DNA of 58,425 bases, taken from Oscillatoriales cyanobacterium RM2_1_1 (lineage in GTDB: Bacteria; Cyanobacteriota; Cyanobacteriia; Cyanobacteriales; Microcoleaceae). The stretch lies in contig JAAURB010000022.1 of NCBI GenBank assembly GCA_012033335.1, forward strand, positions 1-58,425, in the 5' to 3' direction. A program made the translations under genes and the position numbers. Positions 28,767-38,355 of the stretch are shown here, piece after piece; within the stretch, counting starts at the first letter, position 1; each line of letters begins with the position of its first letter. Below the pieces are notes generated by a model, which saw only the letters and a program-made list of their open reading frames with translations, made no database searches and had not been told where the DNA came from.

Positions 28767-30224
28767 ATGACTAAACCTAAAATCGCCCAACTCCTCTCCG
28801 AGCCTGGCTGCGAACACAATCATAAAAAAGGCGAAAAAGGCAAAAATAAATCCTGTAAGCAACAAGCTCAACCGGGAGCCGCTCAAGGGGGTTGTGCATT
28901 CGATGGGGCCTCAATTGCCCTGGTTCCAATCACCGATGCTGCCCATCTGGTTCATGGCCCCATTGCCTGTGCTGGAAACTCCTGGGGCAGTCGGGGAAGT
29001 CTTTCGTCCGGGCCCACAACTTACAAAATGGGATTCACCACCGACATCACCGAAAACGATGTCATATTCGGGGGGGAAAAGCGACTCTACAAGGGCATTT
29101 CCCAGGTGATCAAACGTTATCATCCCCCCGCCGTTTTTGTCTATTCAACCTGCGTAACGGCCCTGATTGGCGATGACCTGGATGCGGTCTGTAAAGCTGC
29201 AACGGATAAGTTTGAGACCCCCGTAATTCCTGTCCACTCCCCTGGGTTTGTTGGCAGCAAGAACCTGGGTAACCGTTTGGCTGGGGAAGCTCTACTCGAC
29301 CATGTTGTCGGCAGCGCTGAACCAGAATACACCACTCCCTACGACATTAACCTGATTGGGGAGTACAATATCGCCGGGGAAATGTGGAATGTTACCCCTC
29401 TACTGGAGAAACTGGGCATTCGGGTGCTGGCAAAAATTACTGGAGATGCCCGTTACAACGACATTCGCTATGCCCATCGGGCCAAGTTGAATGTGATGAT
29501 CTGTTCCAAGGCGTTGATTAATATGGGGCGCAAGATGGAGGAACGCTATGGGATTCCCTACATCGAAGAGTCCTTTTACGGAATCGACGACATGAACCAT
29601 TTTCTCCGAACTATTGCTATCAAGCTCGGGGATGCGGAATTGCAGGAACGGGTAGAACAGTTGATTGCAGAAGAAACAGCTAGACTGGACATAGCTCTGA
29701 CCCCCTATCGGGAACGGCTCAAAGGCAAACGAGTTGTCCTTTATACCGGAGGGGTAAAAAGTTGGTCTATTGTCTCAGCCGCCAAGGACTTGGGGATTGA
29801 TGTGGTTGCCACCAGTACCAAGAAAAGCACCGAAGAAGACAAGGCCAAGATCAAAGAACTTCTAGGTAAAGATGGCATCATGATCGAAAAAGGCAATGCC
29901 CAGGAATTATTGAAAATAATCGCCCGCACTAAAGCCGATATGTTAATCGCTGGGGGACGAAATCAGTACACGGCGTTGAAGGCTAGAATTCCATTCCTCG
30001 ATATTAATCAGGAGCGTCACCACCCCTACGCCGGGTATGATGGCATGATTGAGATGGCCAAGGAATTAGAAGAAGCCCTCTACAGTCCAATCTGGCAACA
30101 GGTCAGGCTACCAGCCCCCTGGGAAGTTGGATTGGGCCATGAAGACCCGGTGCAGGAGAGCTGCGTTAATGATGATCTGGCTGCTGGCGGATCTGAACCC
30201 ACTCCAGTAAAGTCCCTGGTCTGA
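28767..30224 (+). CDS. nifE: FeMo-co scaffold protein NifE
   Basis: 485 aa, NifD paralogue. [34 protein letters not shown] carries the scaffold Cys residues; [13 protein letters not shown] follows. A Lys-rich segment ([16 protein letters not shown], about 16-31) is an insertion before the core. With NifN it converts NifB-co to the FeMo-co precursor. The C-terminus is longer than the NifD core and hydrophilic. Complete; no frameshift. Confidence 0.95.
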   Translation: MTKPKIAQLLSEPGCEHNHKKGEKGKNKSCKQQAQPGAAQGGCAFDGASIALVPITDAAHLVHGPIACAGNSWGSRGSLSSGPTTYKMGFTTDITENDVIFGGEKRLYKGISQVIKRYHPPAVFVYSTCVTALIGDDLDAVCKAATDKFETPVIPVHSPGFVGSKNLGNRLAGEALLDHVVGSAEPEYTTPYDINLIGEYNIAGEMWNVTPLLEKLGIRVLAKITGDARYNDIRYAHRAKLNVMICSKALINMGRKMEERYGIPYIEESFYGIDDMNHFLRTIAIKLGDAELQERVEQLIAEETARLDIALTPYRERLKGKRVVLYTGGVKSWSIVSAAKDLGIDVVATSTKKSTEEDKAKIKELLGKDGIMIEKGNAQELLKIIARTKADMLIAGGRNQYTALKARIPFLDINQERHHPYAGYDGMIEMAKELEEALYSPIWQQVRLPAPWEVGLGHEDPVQESCVNDDLAAGGSEPTPVKSLV

Positions 30225-30315
30225 TCCCTAAGCTTCGGTATCCTTCCTAAGTTATCCGATCCCTATTTCCTCCCGTCAATTTTTCACTCTCAATTTTCTA
30301 TTTCCCTTAATCGCC

Positions 30316-31692
30316 ATGTCTACTACAATTAATCGCCCTAAAAAATCCGTCGCTGTGAATCCGTTGAAATTGAGCTCTCCCCTCGGGGCATCCTTAGCAT
30401 TTCTGGGGCTCAAGGGGATGATGCCATTGTTTCATGGTTCTCAGGGGTGTACGGCGTTCGCCAAGGTGATTTTAGTGCGCCACTTTCGGGAAGCTATTCC
30501 CATGTCTACTACAGCCATGACGGAGGTTAGCACAATTCTTGGGGGGGGTGAGAATATCGAATCAGCAATTTTAACTCTGGTGGAAAAGTCAAAGCCTGAT
30601 GTGATCGGGCTCCTGACAACAGGACTAACGGAAACCCGGGGAGAGGACTTTCTAGGAATTCTCACAACTTTTCGTAAAAATCATCCAGAGTTAGACTCCC
30701 TACCGATTATTTTTGTTTCTACCCCTGACTACAAGGGAGCTTTAGAAGATGGTTATGCTGCAGCCGTAACCCAAATAGTAACGACAGATTACAGCAAGTC
30801 AGTAGAATCAGCACTTGCTACTCCTGCATTGGCTCAGACATTGACTCAAAAAACCCGAGTGACAATTCTGGCGAGTTCGATGCTTGGGCCGGGGGATGTC
30901 CAGGAAATCAAAGATATCGTTATGGCGTTTGGACTGAGCCCAACCGTTGTTCCTGATCTATCAGGATCCCTGGACGGACACCTAGGGGAAGAATATGACA
31001 CTGTTACCTCAGGCGGTACCCCCTTGGATGAATTGCGCCATCTAGCGGAATCCTGTTTTACCCTGGCGATTGGGGAAAGCATGCGGGGCGCAGCAACAGC
31101 ATTACAGCAAAAGTTTGGCACAGACTATGAGGTTTTCCCCCGGTTAGCCGGGCTACAATCAGTTGATCGCTTCCTCATGCGTTTGGCTGAGATAGCCAAT
31201 AAACCAACAGATGTGCATCTGCTTGAACCCCTGCAAGTTCCAGAACGGTGTAACCGTCAGCGTCGTCAGCTACAGGATGGCATTCTCGATACCCATTTCT
31301 ACTTTAGTCGTAAGCGAGTTTGCCTCGCCCTGGAGCCGGATTTGCTCTATCAGGTGAGCTGGTTATTGCAGGAGATGGGGGCAGAAATTCAAGCCGCAGT
31401 CACCACCACAAAATCTTCCCTACTCGAAAATTTACCCGCTGAATCAGTCACTATCGGTGACCTGGAAGATCTGGAGGATTTAGCCAGTGGAGCGGATTTG
31501 ATCATCACTAATTCCCATGGAAAAGCCATCAGTCAACGGTTAAATATTCCCCTTTATCGGATGGGTTATCCAATTTTTGACCGACTGGGAAATGGTCATA
31601 AATGCTCTGTTGGTTATAGAGGAACCCTTGAGTTTCTGTTTGATTTGGGCAATATTTTCATGGAAGCTGAAGAATCCCAGCACAAACATTAA
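30316..31692 (+). CDS. nifN: FeMo-co scaffold protein NifN
   Basis: 458 aa, NifK paralogue. N-terminal NPLKLSSPLGASLAFLGLKG, then PLFHGSQGCTAFAKVILVRHFREAIP and STTAMTEVSTILGG, as in NifN. It lacks the NifK Cys at the KACQPLGS position (here LKLSSPLG), as expected since NifEN holds no P-cluster of the NifDK kind there. Partner of NifE. Starts 91 bases after nifE. Confidence 0.95.
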   Translation: MSTTINRPKKSVAVNPLKLSSPLGASLAFLGLKGMMPLFHGSQGCTAFAKVILVRHFREAIPMSTTAMTEVSTILGGGENIESAILTLVEKSKPDVIGLLTTGLTETRGEDFLGILTTFRKNHPELDSLPIIFVSTPDYKGALEDGYAAAVTQIVTTDYSKSVESALATPALAQTLTQKTRVTILASSMLGPGDVQEIKDIVMAFGLSPTVVPDLSGSLDGHLGEEYDTVTSGGTPLDELRHLAESCFTLAIGESMRGAATALQQKFGTDYEVFPRLAGLQSVDRFLMRLAEIANKPTDVHLLEPLQVPERCNRQRRQLQDGILDTHFYFSRKRVCLALEPDLLYQVSWLLQEMGAEIQAAVTTTKSSLLENLPAESVTIGDLEDLEDLASGADLIITNSHGKAISQRLNIPLYRMGYPIFDRLGNGHKCSVGYRGTLEFLFDLGNIFMEAEESQHKH

Positions 31693-31926
31693 GAACCATT
31701 CCAAGAGTAAATTTCAAGAGATAATACTCAACGTAAATGTTCAGAGCAAATATTCAGATTAACTATTCAGAGTAACCATAAAAAATCATGCTTTTTTGTT
31801 ATCTAGATTTCAACCCATCAGCCTGGATTATCCTTGATAGATCAGCAAATTTTTTCAAGCTTGATTCCTCCTAAAAAAACCTGTTCTCTTAGGTTCAATC
31901 ACGATTACTCAGTAAGGATTCAGATC

Positions 31927-32394
31927 ATGATTCACCTTGAAGCACTGCCAACGCCTAGAAATCCTTTCATCAGCATTCAAATCCTTCAGGAAATTCCCCA
32001 ACAGATCCTGACTCAAGATCGAGTTTGTGGCTGTCAGGTGTATTCCCATGAATCCCTGGTTAGTTTGCTTTTGAAAACGTCAGGTTCCACACTTTCAGGG
32101 CGACAGAGAGTGAGTGCTTTTTACCGGGCGATCGCCACCTGTCTAGAATACCAAACCGGCTGTGATGCTGAAACATTTGTCAATTTAAACTCCCAGGGAG
32201 CAGGTTGGATACTGATCTTCTGTAATCGTGCCCTGGTGTTTTCTTACTTCTTACGAGATGCTGAGACTTTTAATTTTGAATCCGTAGAGCAATTAACCCA
32301 GATTGGTAGAGAAATTATTGAAGGAGCATTAACGATTGCTCAAAATTACTTTGATTTCTCAACCCGTTTTGTTCCCTGGAAACAGGCAAGTTAG
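31927..32394 (+). CDS. Divergent DUF269 (NifX-associated) paralogue
   Basis: 155 aa from ATG 31927 with TAAGGA upstream; a TTG at 31834 would add 31 poorly supported residues. It aligns by eye to the DUF269 gene at 32893: RVSAFYRAIATCLEYQTG versus LRILCFYRAVATLIEKETG, then GAGWILIFCNRALV versus GFGWSLVWTGRLVV, and LRDAETFNFESVEQL versus LRDAQRFGFNSLEQV. DUF269 proteins accompany NifX. This looks like a tandem duplication, with nifX sitting between the two copies and the first copy diverged. Function unknown. Confidence 0.7.
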   Translation: MIHLEALPTPRNPFISIQILQEIPQQILTQDRVCGCQVYSHESLVSLLLKTSGSTLSGRQRVSAFYRAIATCLEYQTGCDAETFVNLNSQGAGWILIFCNRALVFSYFLRDAETFNFESVEQLTQIGREIIEGALTIAQNYFDFSTRFVPWKQAS

Positions 32395-32406
32395 AGGAGA
32401 ATTGTA

Positions 32407-32835
32407 ATGAAAGTTGCGTTTGCGACCCGGGATCGGGTACATGTGGATTCTCACTTTGGTTCAGCCGATAAGGTCGATGTTTATAGCGTCTCAAAAACAG
32501 GCTATAACTTCTTGGGGACGATTGAATTTGGCGGAAACCTTAACGAAGATGGGAATGAAGACAAGCTAATTCCAAAGGTAAAAGCATTGTCAGATTGTGC
32601 CATTGTTTATGTTTCTGCAATTGGAGGTAGTGCCGCTTCCCGCCTAATTCAGAATAAAATTACTCCTATCAAGGCCCAATCTGAGGAGGATGAGATCACC
32701 AATGTTTTGGGAGAATTGGTGAAAACTTTGAATAGTAGTCCTCCCCCTCCTTGGCTGAGAAAAGTTATCCAGCAAGAAGAAAATAAAATTGAAAGTTTCG
32801 ATGAATTTGATGATGAAGAGGAGGACGAGATATAA
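32407..32835 (+). CDS. nifX: FeMo-co carrier NifX
   Basis: 142 aa. KVAFATRDRVHVDSHFGSADK and IVYVSAIGGSAASRLI define the NifX/NifB-C domain, followed by PPPPWLRKV and an extremely acidic tail (FDEFDDEEEDE). NifX binds and transfers NifB-co/VK-cluster to NifEN. 12 bases after the DUF269 paralogue with AGAGGAGAAT before the ATG, so translation is probably linked. Confidence 0.92.
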   Translation: MKVAFATRDRVHVDSHFGSADKVDVYSVSKTGYNFLGTIEFGGNLNEDGNEDKLIPKVKALSDCAIVYVSAIGGSAASRLIQNKITPIKAQSEEDEITNVLGELVKTLNSSPPPPWLRKVIQQEENKIESFDEFDDEEEDEI

Positions 32836-32892
32836 GCTCTAATTGTTTAAATTCATGCCATTTACTGTCCACTCATTACTCACTAATTAACC

Positions 32893-33381
32893 ATGACTTC
32901 AACCACTACAACTACTCAAACTACTCCCCAAGTAACCCCTGGTATTGTTGCTGAAACGCCTTTTTTACAGGCTCTCGTTCAGCAAGTTCGAGCCAACGAT
33001 CATTACGGTGTTTATCGCAATTGGTCAGATGAGTTGGTTCTGTCTCCTTTTGTGGTCAGCAAAGAGAAAAAACGATCTATTTCAGTGGATGGCGATGTTG
33101 ATCCTGCGACTCAACTGCGAATTTTGTGTTTCTATCGGGCCGTTGCTACTCTGATTGAAAAAGAAACTGGAAAACTTTGCCAGGTTGTGATTGATCTAAG
33201 CCATGAAGGATTCGGTTGGTCATTGGTTTGGACAGGCCGTTTAGTTGTGGTTAATCGCACCTTAAGAGATGCCCAGCGGTTTGGTTTCAACTCCCTAGAA
33301 CAGGTTGCAGATCAGGGGGATAAATTGATTAAGTCCGCCCTGGAAACTTTGCAGAAGTTTCCTGAAGCTGCTAACGCTTAG
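32893..33381 (+). CDS. NifX-associated nitrogen fixation protein (DUF269)
   Basis: 162 aa: a Thr-rich start, then TPFLQALVQQVRANDHYGVYRNW and the conserved block LRILCFYRAVATLIEKETG followed by LRDAQRFGFNSLEQ. This is the canonical cyanobacterial copy that normally follows nifX. The exact biochemical role is not settled; it co-occurs strictly with Mo-nitrogenase. Its diverged twin lies at 31927. Confidence 0.88.
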   Translation: MTSTTTTTQTTPQVTPGIVAETPFLQALVQQVRANDHYGVYRNWSDELVLSPFVVSKEKKRSISVDGDVDPATQLRILCFYRAVATLIEKETGKLCQVVIDLSHEGFGWSLVWTGRLVVVNRTLRDAQRFGFNSLEQVADQGDKLIKSALETLQKFPEAANA

Positions 33382-33502
33382 TGTTTGATCAGTTGATCAG
33401 TGGGTTGGGTTGAAATATGAAACCCAACGTTCAGAAGGCACTAAATTTTCTTGGATTTTCTCAACATCAACTCAACCTATCAGTCAATCAGGAGCGAGAT
33501 GA

Positions 33503-33742
33503 ATGGGACAAACACAGACCTCTGAAACACCAACTTCAGAAGCAATTGAAGAGTTAAAAGCTCAAATCAAGCGACTCAATAGCAAAGCTGGTCAGATAAA
33601 AATGGACTTACATGATATTGCAGAAGGCTTACCTGCAGAGCTGGAAAAGTTGCCAGATGCAGCTAATCAAGCCTACAAAATCTATCATGAAATAGCACAA
33701 CTCAAAACACAACTCAAAACATGGGAGGCACGAATCAAATGA
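33503..33742 (+). CDS. CCE_0567/DUF683 metalloprotein
   Basis: 79 aa, entirely helical: IEELKAQIKRLNSKAGQIKMDLHDIAEGLP then YKIYHEIAQLKTQLKTW. CCE_0567-family proteins form small antiparallel helical hairpins with metal-binding residues and lie in nif clusters next to nifX/nifW. The stop overlaps the nifW start (ATGA). GGAGCGAG precedes the ATG. Confidence 0.85.
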   Translation: MGQTQTSETPTSEAIEELKAQIKRLNSKAGQIKMDLHDIAEGLPAELEKLPDAANQAYKIYHEIAQLKTQLKTWEARIK

Positions 33743-34095
33743 CTATTACACAAGCAACACCAAGAACCCTGACCATATTCAAAAAACTCACAGATGCAGA
33801 AGATTATCTCCAATTTTTTGCTATTCCCTATGATCAAGATTTTGTCAATATCAACCGCTTGCATATCTTGAAATATTTCTCCAAGTTGCTTCAGGAAGTT
33901 GATGCTGCTTTTCCAGATGTAACTGATGAAGAACTACTCAGCAAATATCACATGGCCCTAGAGGAAGCCTATGAGGTATTTAAAACCTCTAGCCCTTTGA
34001 AAACAAAACTATTCAAAGTGTTTCAACAGAAGCAGAGCAATGTGGTTACCGTCACGGATTTATTATCTAATCAGGCAAAGCCAGTTAATTCATGA
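33739..34095 (+). CDS. nifW: Nitrogenase-stabilising protein NifW
   Basis: 118 aa from the ATG that overlaps the preceding stop by 4 bases; a GTG/ATG further up (33721) would overlap more. FKKLTDAEDYLQFFAIPYDQDFVNINRLHILKYF and AYEVFKTSSPLKTKLFKVFQ are the NifW signatures. NifW protects the MoFe protein, particularly from oxygen. Translationally coupled to DUF683. Confidence 0.92.
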   Translation: MTITQATPRTLTIFKKLTDAEDYLQFFAIPYDQDFVNINRLHILKYFSKLLQEVDAAFPDVTDEELLSKYHMALEEAYEVFKTSSPLKTKLFKVFQQKQSNVVTVTDLLSNQAKPVNS

Positions 34096-34259
34096 TCCTA
34101 CAATTAAATCCGCAATGAGATGCAATCAAGCAGGTCAAGTGGTTACCAGGAAACCTGACTCTTGCCAAAAATATGAGATCCAAAAACCAGATCTCACAAA
34201 CTCGAATTAACCCATCCGATCTGACAAGAACTTAATTTTTAATTCCAGGAGGATTTAAT

Positions 34260-35120
34260 GTGATTGAACTAACCCCCACAGAACTCGAACGCTATCGTCG
34301 CCAAATGCAACTTCCTGGCCTGGGCCGAGAAGGGCAAGAAAAGCTGAAGTCAACTACAGCTTTAGTGACAGGCGTGGGGGGATTGGGGGGAACCGTTGCA
34401 CTTTATTTAACCGTTGCTGGAATTGGGAAATTAATCCTGGTGCGAGGAGGAGACCTGTTACTGGATGACATGAATCGGCAAATCTTGATGACCCATGATT
34501 GGGTGGGTCAGCCGAGGGTAATTAAAGCCAAGGAAACACTAAAAAACATCAATCCCGATGTTGAAATTACTGCAATTCCTGAATACATTACTGCCGATAA
34601 TGTTGATGCTTTGGTACAGCAGTCTGATCTGGTTTTAGACTGTGCTCACAACTTTGATGAGAGGAATTTAGCGAATGCAACCTGTATCCGCTGGCATAAA
34701 CCAATGGTGGAAGCCGCCATGAATGGTATGGAGGCTTACTTAACCACCATAATTCCAGGCAAGACTCCTTGTCTTTCCTGTATTTTTCCAGAAAAGCCAG
34801 ACTGGGATCGTTGGGGATTTGGGGTGTTAGGAGCAGTTTCAGGAACTCTAGCTTGCCTGAGCGCTCTCGAAGCCATCAAGCTGATTACGGGATTGGGAAA
34901 CCCCCTGACTGGAATACTGCTCGCGATGGATTTGGGGAATGCTGACTTTAGAAAGCTGCGTCCCTATCACGATCCCAACTGTCCTGTCTGTGGAAATTTG
35001 AGTGGAAATTCAAATCAGAACTTAGGTGAAAGCTTAAGTAAAACCTTGAGTCGAAAGCAGAGTCAGGGATGGAAGGAAAGTTCTCCAATTTCATCCCCAG
35101 GAATTGTCCATTCTATCTAA
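34260..35120 (+). CDS. hesA: HesA/MoeB/ThiF-family adenylyltransferase
   Basis: 286 aa from GTG 34260 with a strong AGGAGG eight bases upstream. RYRRQMQLPGLGREGQEKL leads to the nucleotide-binding loop VTGVGGLGGTVA (about 36-47); DMNRQILM and the C-terminal metal-binding CxxC pairs (PCLSC and NCPVC) are present. E1-like fold; in nif clusters HesA is thought to act in metal-cluster or cofactor delivery. A polar Ser/Asn-rich tail of about 35 residues follows the last CxxC and is not part of the family core. Confidence 0.88.
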   Translation: MIELTPTELERYRRQMQLPGLGREGQEKLKSTTALVTGVGGLGGTVALYLTVAGIGKLILVRGGDLLLDDMNRQILMTHDWVGQPRVIKAKETLKNINPDVEITAIPEYITADNVDALVQQSDLVLDCAHNFDERNLANATCIRWHKPMVEAAMNGMEAYLTTIIPGKTPCLSCIFPEKPDWDRWGFGVLGAVSGTLACLSALEAIKLITGLGNPLTGILLAMDLGNADFRKLRPYHDPNCPVCGNLSGNSNQNLGESLSKTLSRKQSQGWKESSPISSPGIVHSI

Positions 35121-35223
35121 AAGGGTATTTGGAAAAATCGGATTTACCACCCGATAGATTTTGAGCCTGAATCCGAAACCGATTGTCCAAGAGACTGCTT
35201 TTTTGAGGTTTGAAAGAAATAGT

Positions 35224-35547
35224 ATGATTGTCATTTCCCTAATTTTATTACTGATTGCGATCGCCCTATTTCAGGTCACCAAAATGATTGCTGATGAGGT
35301 TGAAAAACTAGTTATAACCTCAATTGCAGTGGCCAGTTCTAGCCTTGGCTTCATCATCCTGGCTTGGCCATTCAAACTCTTAATCCTCAGCAGTCTCTTG
35401 ATTATGCCCCGGTGTTTTGGGTTTCGTAATTTCTTCAATTTTCCCTGCCCTCGGGTTTGCTTCTGTCAGCTAGGTTGCTCTCGCTCCGCTCAAAGTTCAA
35501 GACTGACTCAGCTCAAAATTAACAATAATTCCAAGGAGAAATTATGA
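35224..35547 (+). CDS. Small membrane protein between hesA and hesB
   Basis: 107 aa from ATG 35224; a TTG at 35161 would add 21 residues with no better support. Two hydrophobic segments: IVISLILLLIAIALFQV (2-18) and VITSIAVASSSLGFIILAWPFKLLILSSLLIM (about 30-62). A Cys-rich stretch (MPRCFGFRN, PCPRVCFCQLGCS) follows with 5 more Cys, possibly a metal-binding loop. The stop lies inside the start of hesB (4-base overlap), so they are coupled. No family recognised; I know of no counterpart at this position in Anabaena. Confidence 0.5.
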   Translation: MIVISLILLLIAIALFQVTKMIADEVEKLVITSIAVASSSLGFIILAWPFKLLILSSLLIMPRCFGFRNFFNFPCPRVCFCQLGCSRSAQSSRLTQLKINNNSKEKL

Positions 35548-35915
35548 CTGTAACGTTAACCGAATTAGCAGAACTTCGTCTCCGTACCTTTTTACGGGCT
35601 TCTAAGAACGAACAAAATACAGACCAACAAGGGGTGCGTCTGGCGGTCAAAGATGGGGGTTGCAATGGCTATGAATACGTGCTCAATCTTGTCGATGCCC
35701 CCGAACCCGATGACATCATTGCCGATGCAGGTGCACTGCGTCTCTACATTGATCGCCAGAGCGATCCGCTGCTTGATGGGGTCGTGGTTGAGTACATCGA
35801 AGGCTTACTGGAGAGTGGCTTCAAATTCACCAACCCCAATGCCACAGATACCTGTGGCTGCGGCAAGTCTTTCCAGGCGGGGGATTGTACCCCTGCGGCA
35901 GTGCCTTGCACTTAA
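35544..35915 (+). CDS. hesB: HesB/IscA-type A-type carrier
   Basis: 123 aa: LTELAELRLRTFLRAS, then GVRLAVKDGGCNGYEYVLNL with the first conserved Cys and CGCGKSF with the other two. These three Cys bind Fe-S clusters in A-type carriers. HesB-type proteins in diazotrophs hand clusters to nitrogenase components. AAGGAGAAATT before the ATG confirms the start, which overlaps the preceding ORF. A Cys-containing tail (GDCTPAAVPCT) extends beyond the core. Confidence 0.9.
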   Translation: MTVTLTELAELRLRTFLRASKNEQNTDQQGVRLAVKDGGCNGYEYVLNLVDAPEPDDIIADAGALRLYIDRQSDPLLDGVVVEYIEGLLESGFKFTNPNATDTCGCGKSFQAGDCTPAAVPCT

Positions 35916-35999
35916 AAGTACCTGGAAACTATCTGAAAACTGCCTTCAAGTACCTGGAAAAGCTCGTAATTGAGCCGGTTATTGCACTCTATTCCCTGA

Positions 36000-36326
<327 letters not shown>

Positions 36327-36336
36327 GGAGAAAATC

Positions 36337-36584
36337 ATGTTCAGCAAAGGTTTTACAGTTTTGGTGCCTCTCTAAAATCCTTGCAAGTCGGCGAACAGGG
36401 AATTGTTTCTCGGATTAACCCGGCAGATGAAGTAACTGCTAAGTTTCTCAAATCCATGGGAGTCACCACGGGGAAGTCAATCATCTTAGAAAAGCGGTTT
36501 CCCCAGTTTCAGGTCAAGGTTGAAAATCATTGCTGGACATTAAGTCGCAAAATGATTCAGGCAATCTATGTTCGAGTGATCTAG
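36337..36584 (+). pseudogene. feoA: FeoA-like protein with N-terminal frameshift
   Basis: An ATG at 36337 with AAGGAG in front gives MFSKGFTVLVPL and then stops. In the next frame the sequence continues as FGASLKSLQVGEQGIVSRI and on to a full FeoA/SH3-like domain (KFLKSMGVTTGKSIILEK, VENHCWTLSRKMIQAI). Restoring one base near 36355-36365 (around ACAGTTTTGG) gives 82 aa, the family's length. FeoA supports ferrous iron uptake. Alternatives are a sequencing error, a real mutation, or a downstream TTG start at 36381. Confidence 0.65.
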
Positions 36585-36628
36585 GGCACCCTTAATCTAC
36601 TTTACTTCAACTTTATTGGAGATCAATC

Positions 36629-36922
36629 ATGGCTTATTTAACTGGTGTAACGTCAGGCCAAAAAAGCTGGACACCCCAATTCCTACAAACTATTAATCAG
36701 GCCACTTGTTTGGGTTGTGGTCGCTGCTTTAAAGTCTGTGGTCGGAATGTAATGACATTGAGAGGAATCGATGAAGCGGGGGAATTTGTCGAAGACGAAG
36801 ATGATGAATTTGAGCGCCGGGTGATGACTATTGCCAATTCAGATAACTGTATTGGATGCCAGGCTTGTATTAAAGTCTGCCCCAAGAATTGCCATAGCTA
36901 CAGTCCCCTTGAGTTAAATTAG
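36629..36922 (+). CDS. fdxB: [4Fe-4S] ferredoxin FdxB (ferredoxin III)
   Basis: 97 aa with one [11 protein letters not shown] motif near residue 27 and one [15 protein letters not shown] motif near 76, so two clusters. The spacer has an acidic insert ([10 protein letters not shown]), as in nif FdxB. Presumed electron carrier to the nitrogenase system. TTGGAGA before the ATG. Confidence 0.88.
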   Translation: MAYLTGVTSGQKSWTPQFLQTINQATCLGCGRCFKVCGRNVMTLRGIDEAGEFVEDEDDEFERRVMTIANSDNCIGCQACIKVCPKNCHSYSPLELN

Positions 36923-36952
36923 AGGGTAAAAAGCCAGAGGGTATGAATTGCC

Positions 36953-37588
36953 ATGATGAACTTAAAAGTGAATGGAAAAGACTGGTGTGTTAATGATAAT
37001 GGAGAATGTCAGGTTCGGCCTTCAATGCGAGAGTGGGATCTAATTCGCGATCGCTATTATCTCCATCAATTTCTCACCGAAATTATCAACACCTTGAATG
37101 ACGTAACCGATCTGAAAGAAGAATGGGATCGATTGCCCCAAATTCGGATGCGAGTTCGGCAACTGATTACCAATTCCTATTGGGTACAAACCCAGTATTC
37201 AGAACCTCATCCCCAGACTGGTCAATTCGTTACGGTTTTGTATGATGAAATCGGCTATCCTCTATCCATTCAAAATGTTTCCTTTGCACCAAACTTTAAG
37301 TCGTCCATTCACAATCATGGTACCTGGGGAGTGGTTGCTGTTTTGAAAGGACAGGAAAAGCATACCTTCTGGCAACGGGCTCCTCATCCAGAATTTCCCG
37401 ATCAAATTAAACCTATTGGAGAACGGATCTTGAAGGTGGGTGAAATTATTAGCTTCACCCCTCAAGCCATTCATCAGGTGGAAACCATCGGTAATGAAAT
37501 GACAGTGAGTTTTCATTTGTATGGCGATACCCAGCCTAAATCCCGTCTAAAATTCAACCCCATTGATCGAACTGCTAAACCTTTTTAA
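36953..37588 (+). CDS. Cupin-fold protein, cysteine-dioxygenase-like
   Basis: 211 aa. A helical N-terminus (about 1-70), then a cupin: SIHNHGTWGVVAVLKGQEKHTFW carries a metal-binding HxH and Glu, and AIHQVETIG a further His. It resembles cysteine-dioxygenase/small-molecule sensing cupins found in cyanobacterial nif clusters. The substrate is unknown; a thiol or molybdate-linked ligand is possible. It follows fdxB by 30 bases and precedes the next ORF by 10. Confidence 0.7.
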   Translation: MMNLKVNGKDWCVNDNGECQVRPSMREWDLIRDRYYLHQFLTEIINTLNDVTDLKEEWDRLPQIRMRVRQLITNSYWVQTQYSEPHPQTGQFVTVLYDEIGYPLSIQNVSFAPNFKSSIHNHGTWGVVAVLKGQEKHTFWQRAPHPEFPDQIKPIGERILKVGEIISFTPQAIHQVETIGNEMTVSFHLYGDTQPKSRLKFNPIDRTAKPF

Positions 37589-37598
37589 TGGAGTCAAC

Positions 37599-37856
37599 AT
37601 GACCCTCAACCGTCAAGATCAATATGTGGCTTTGATTGAACAGTTATTGCAATGCCCCAATGGTAAAGAGCCTGAGATTCTAGATGCTCAAACTGAATTG
37701 ATCGATCCTGAATTTATAAAAACAGTTGTGCAAGTTGCCATGGCATTTGCCCATGAAGGCAATCAGGAATCTGCTCAGTTCTTATTTCATATTGCTCGAG
37801 AATTGTCTAAGCAGCTTGAGCTATATCCTCAACTTTCATCGGAGACATCATCATGA
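37599..37856 (+). CDS. Small helical nif-cluster protein
   Basis: 85 aa from ATG 37599 with TGGAGTC upstream. LIEQLLQCPNGKEPEILDAQTELID resembles a TPR-like N-terminal helix pair that in other cyanobacterial proteins precedes CHAT or TPR modules (YxxLIExLLxCPxGxEPxIL). Here only this module is present. Its stop overlaps the next start by 4 bases. Function unknown. Confidence 0.55.
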   Translation: MTLNRQDQYVALIEQLLQCPNGKEPEILDAQTELIDPEFIKTVVQVAMAFAHEGNQESAQFLFHIARELSKQLELYPQLSSETSS

Positions 37857-38203
37857 CTATTGACCCCAAGTTTTCCATTCAAAATGCAGAACAAATTGCC
37901 CTTGAATTTTGTCAATCTGAATGGAATTTATTACCAGAAGAATTAGATTGGTTTACAGTATTACAAACCCGTCCAGCCGGAGAAAGTTGGTATATCATCG
38001 AGGTGGGTATTGAAGGGTTTCCTGATAAGTGGGTACTCCAGGTCTATGACACTGGACTTTGTGATCCGAGCTATACGTTTTACTCCCCCATGTCCGCCTC
38101 AGAGGATGATTCTGATTTGGTAGAATTGCCTGATCGAATTGCGGAGGTTCTGCGGTTAGAGCGTCGTTCCCGCGATGGAGTTTCCCTGACACAGTTGCAT
38201 TAG
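37853..38203 (+). CDS. Hypothetical protein, nif-linked
   Basis: 116 aa, acidic. It reads like a small alpha/beta protein (EFCQSEWNLLPEELDWFTVL, WYIIEVGIEGFPDKWVLQVYD). ATG overlaps the preceding stop (ATGA), so it is part of that operon. No motif or family recognised. No Cys apart from two, and no TM segment. Confidence 0.55.
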   Translation: MTIDPKFSIQNAEQIALEFCQSEWNLLPEELDWFTVLQTRPAGESWYIIEVGIEGFPDKWVLQVYDTGLCDPSYTFYSPMSASEDDSDLVELPDRIAEVLRLERRSRDGVSLTQLH

Positions 38204-38355
38204 GCTTCTTGAATTGCCCGCTTGAATTAAGTTTTTTGAATTAAGTTTCTGCTCCAAGCTCCCTCAAGCTTCTGACTGTTCTGTAGATGTGTTGTGTAGG
38301 AGAACTAATGCAAGAGATGAATTTGCTACATTCTAAATAACCCTGCAAATGAAAG

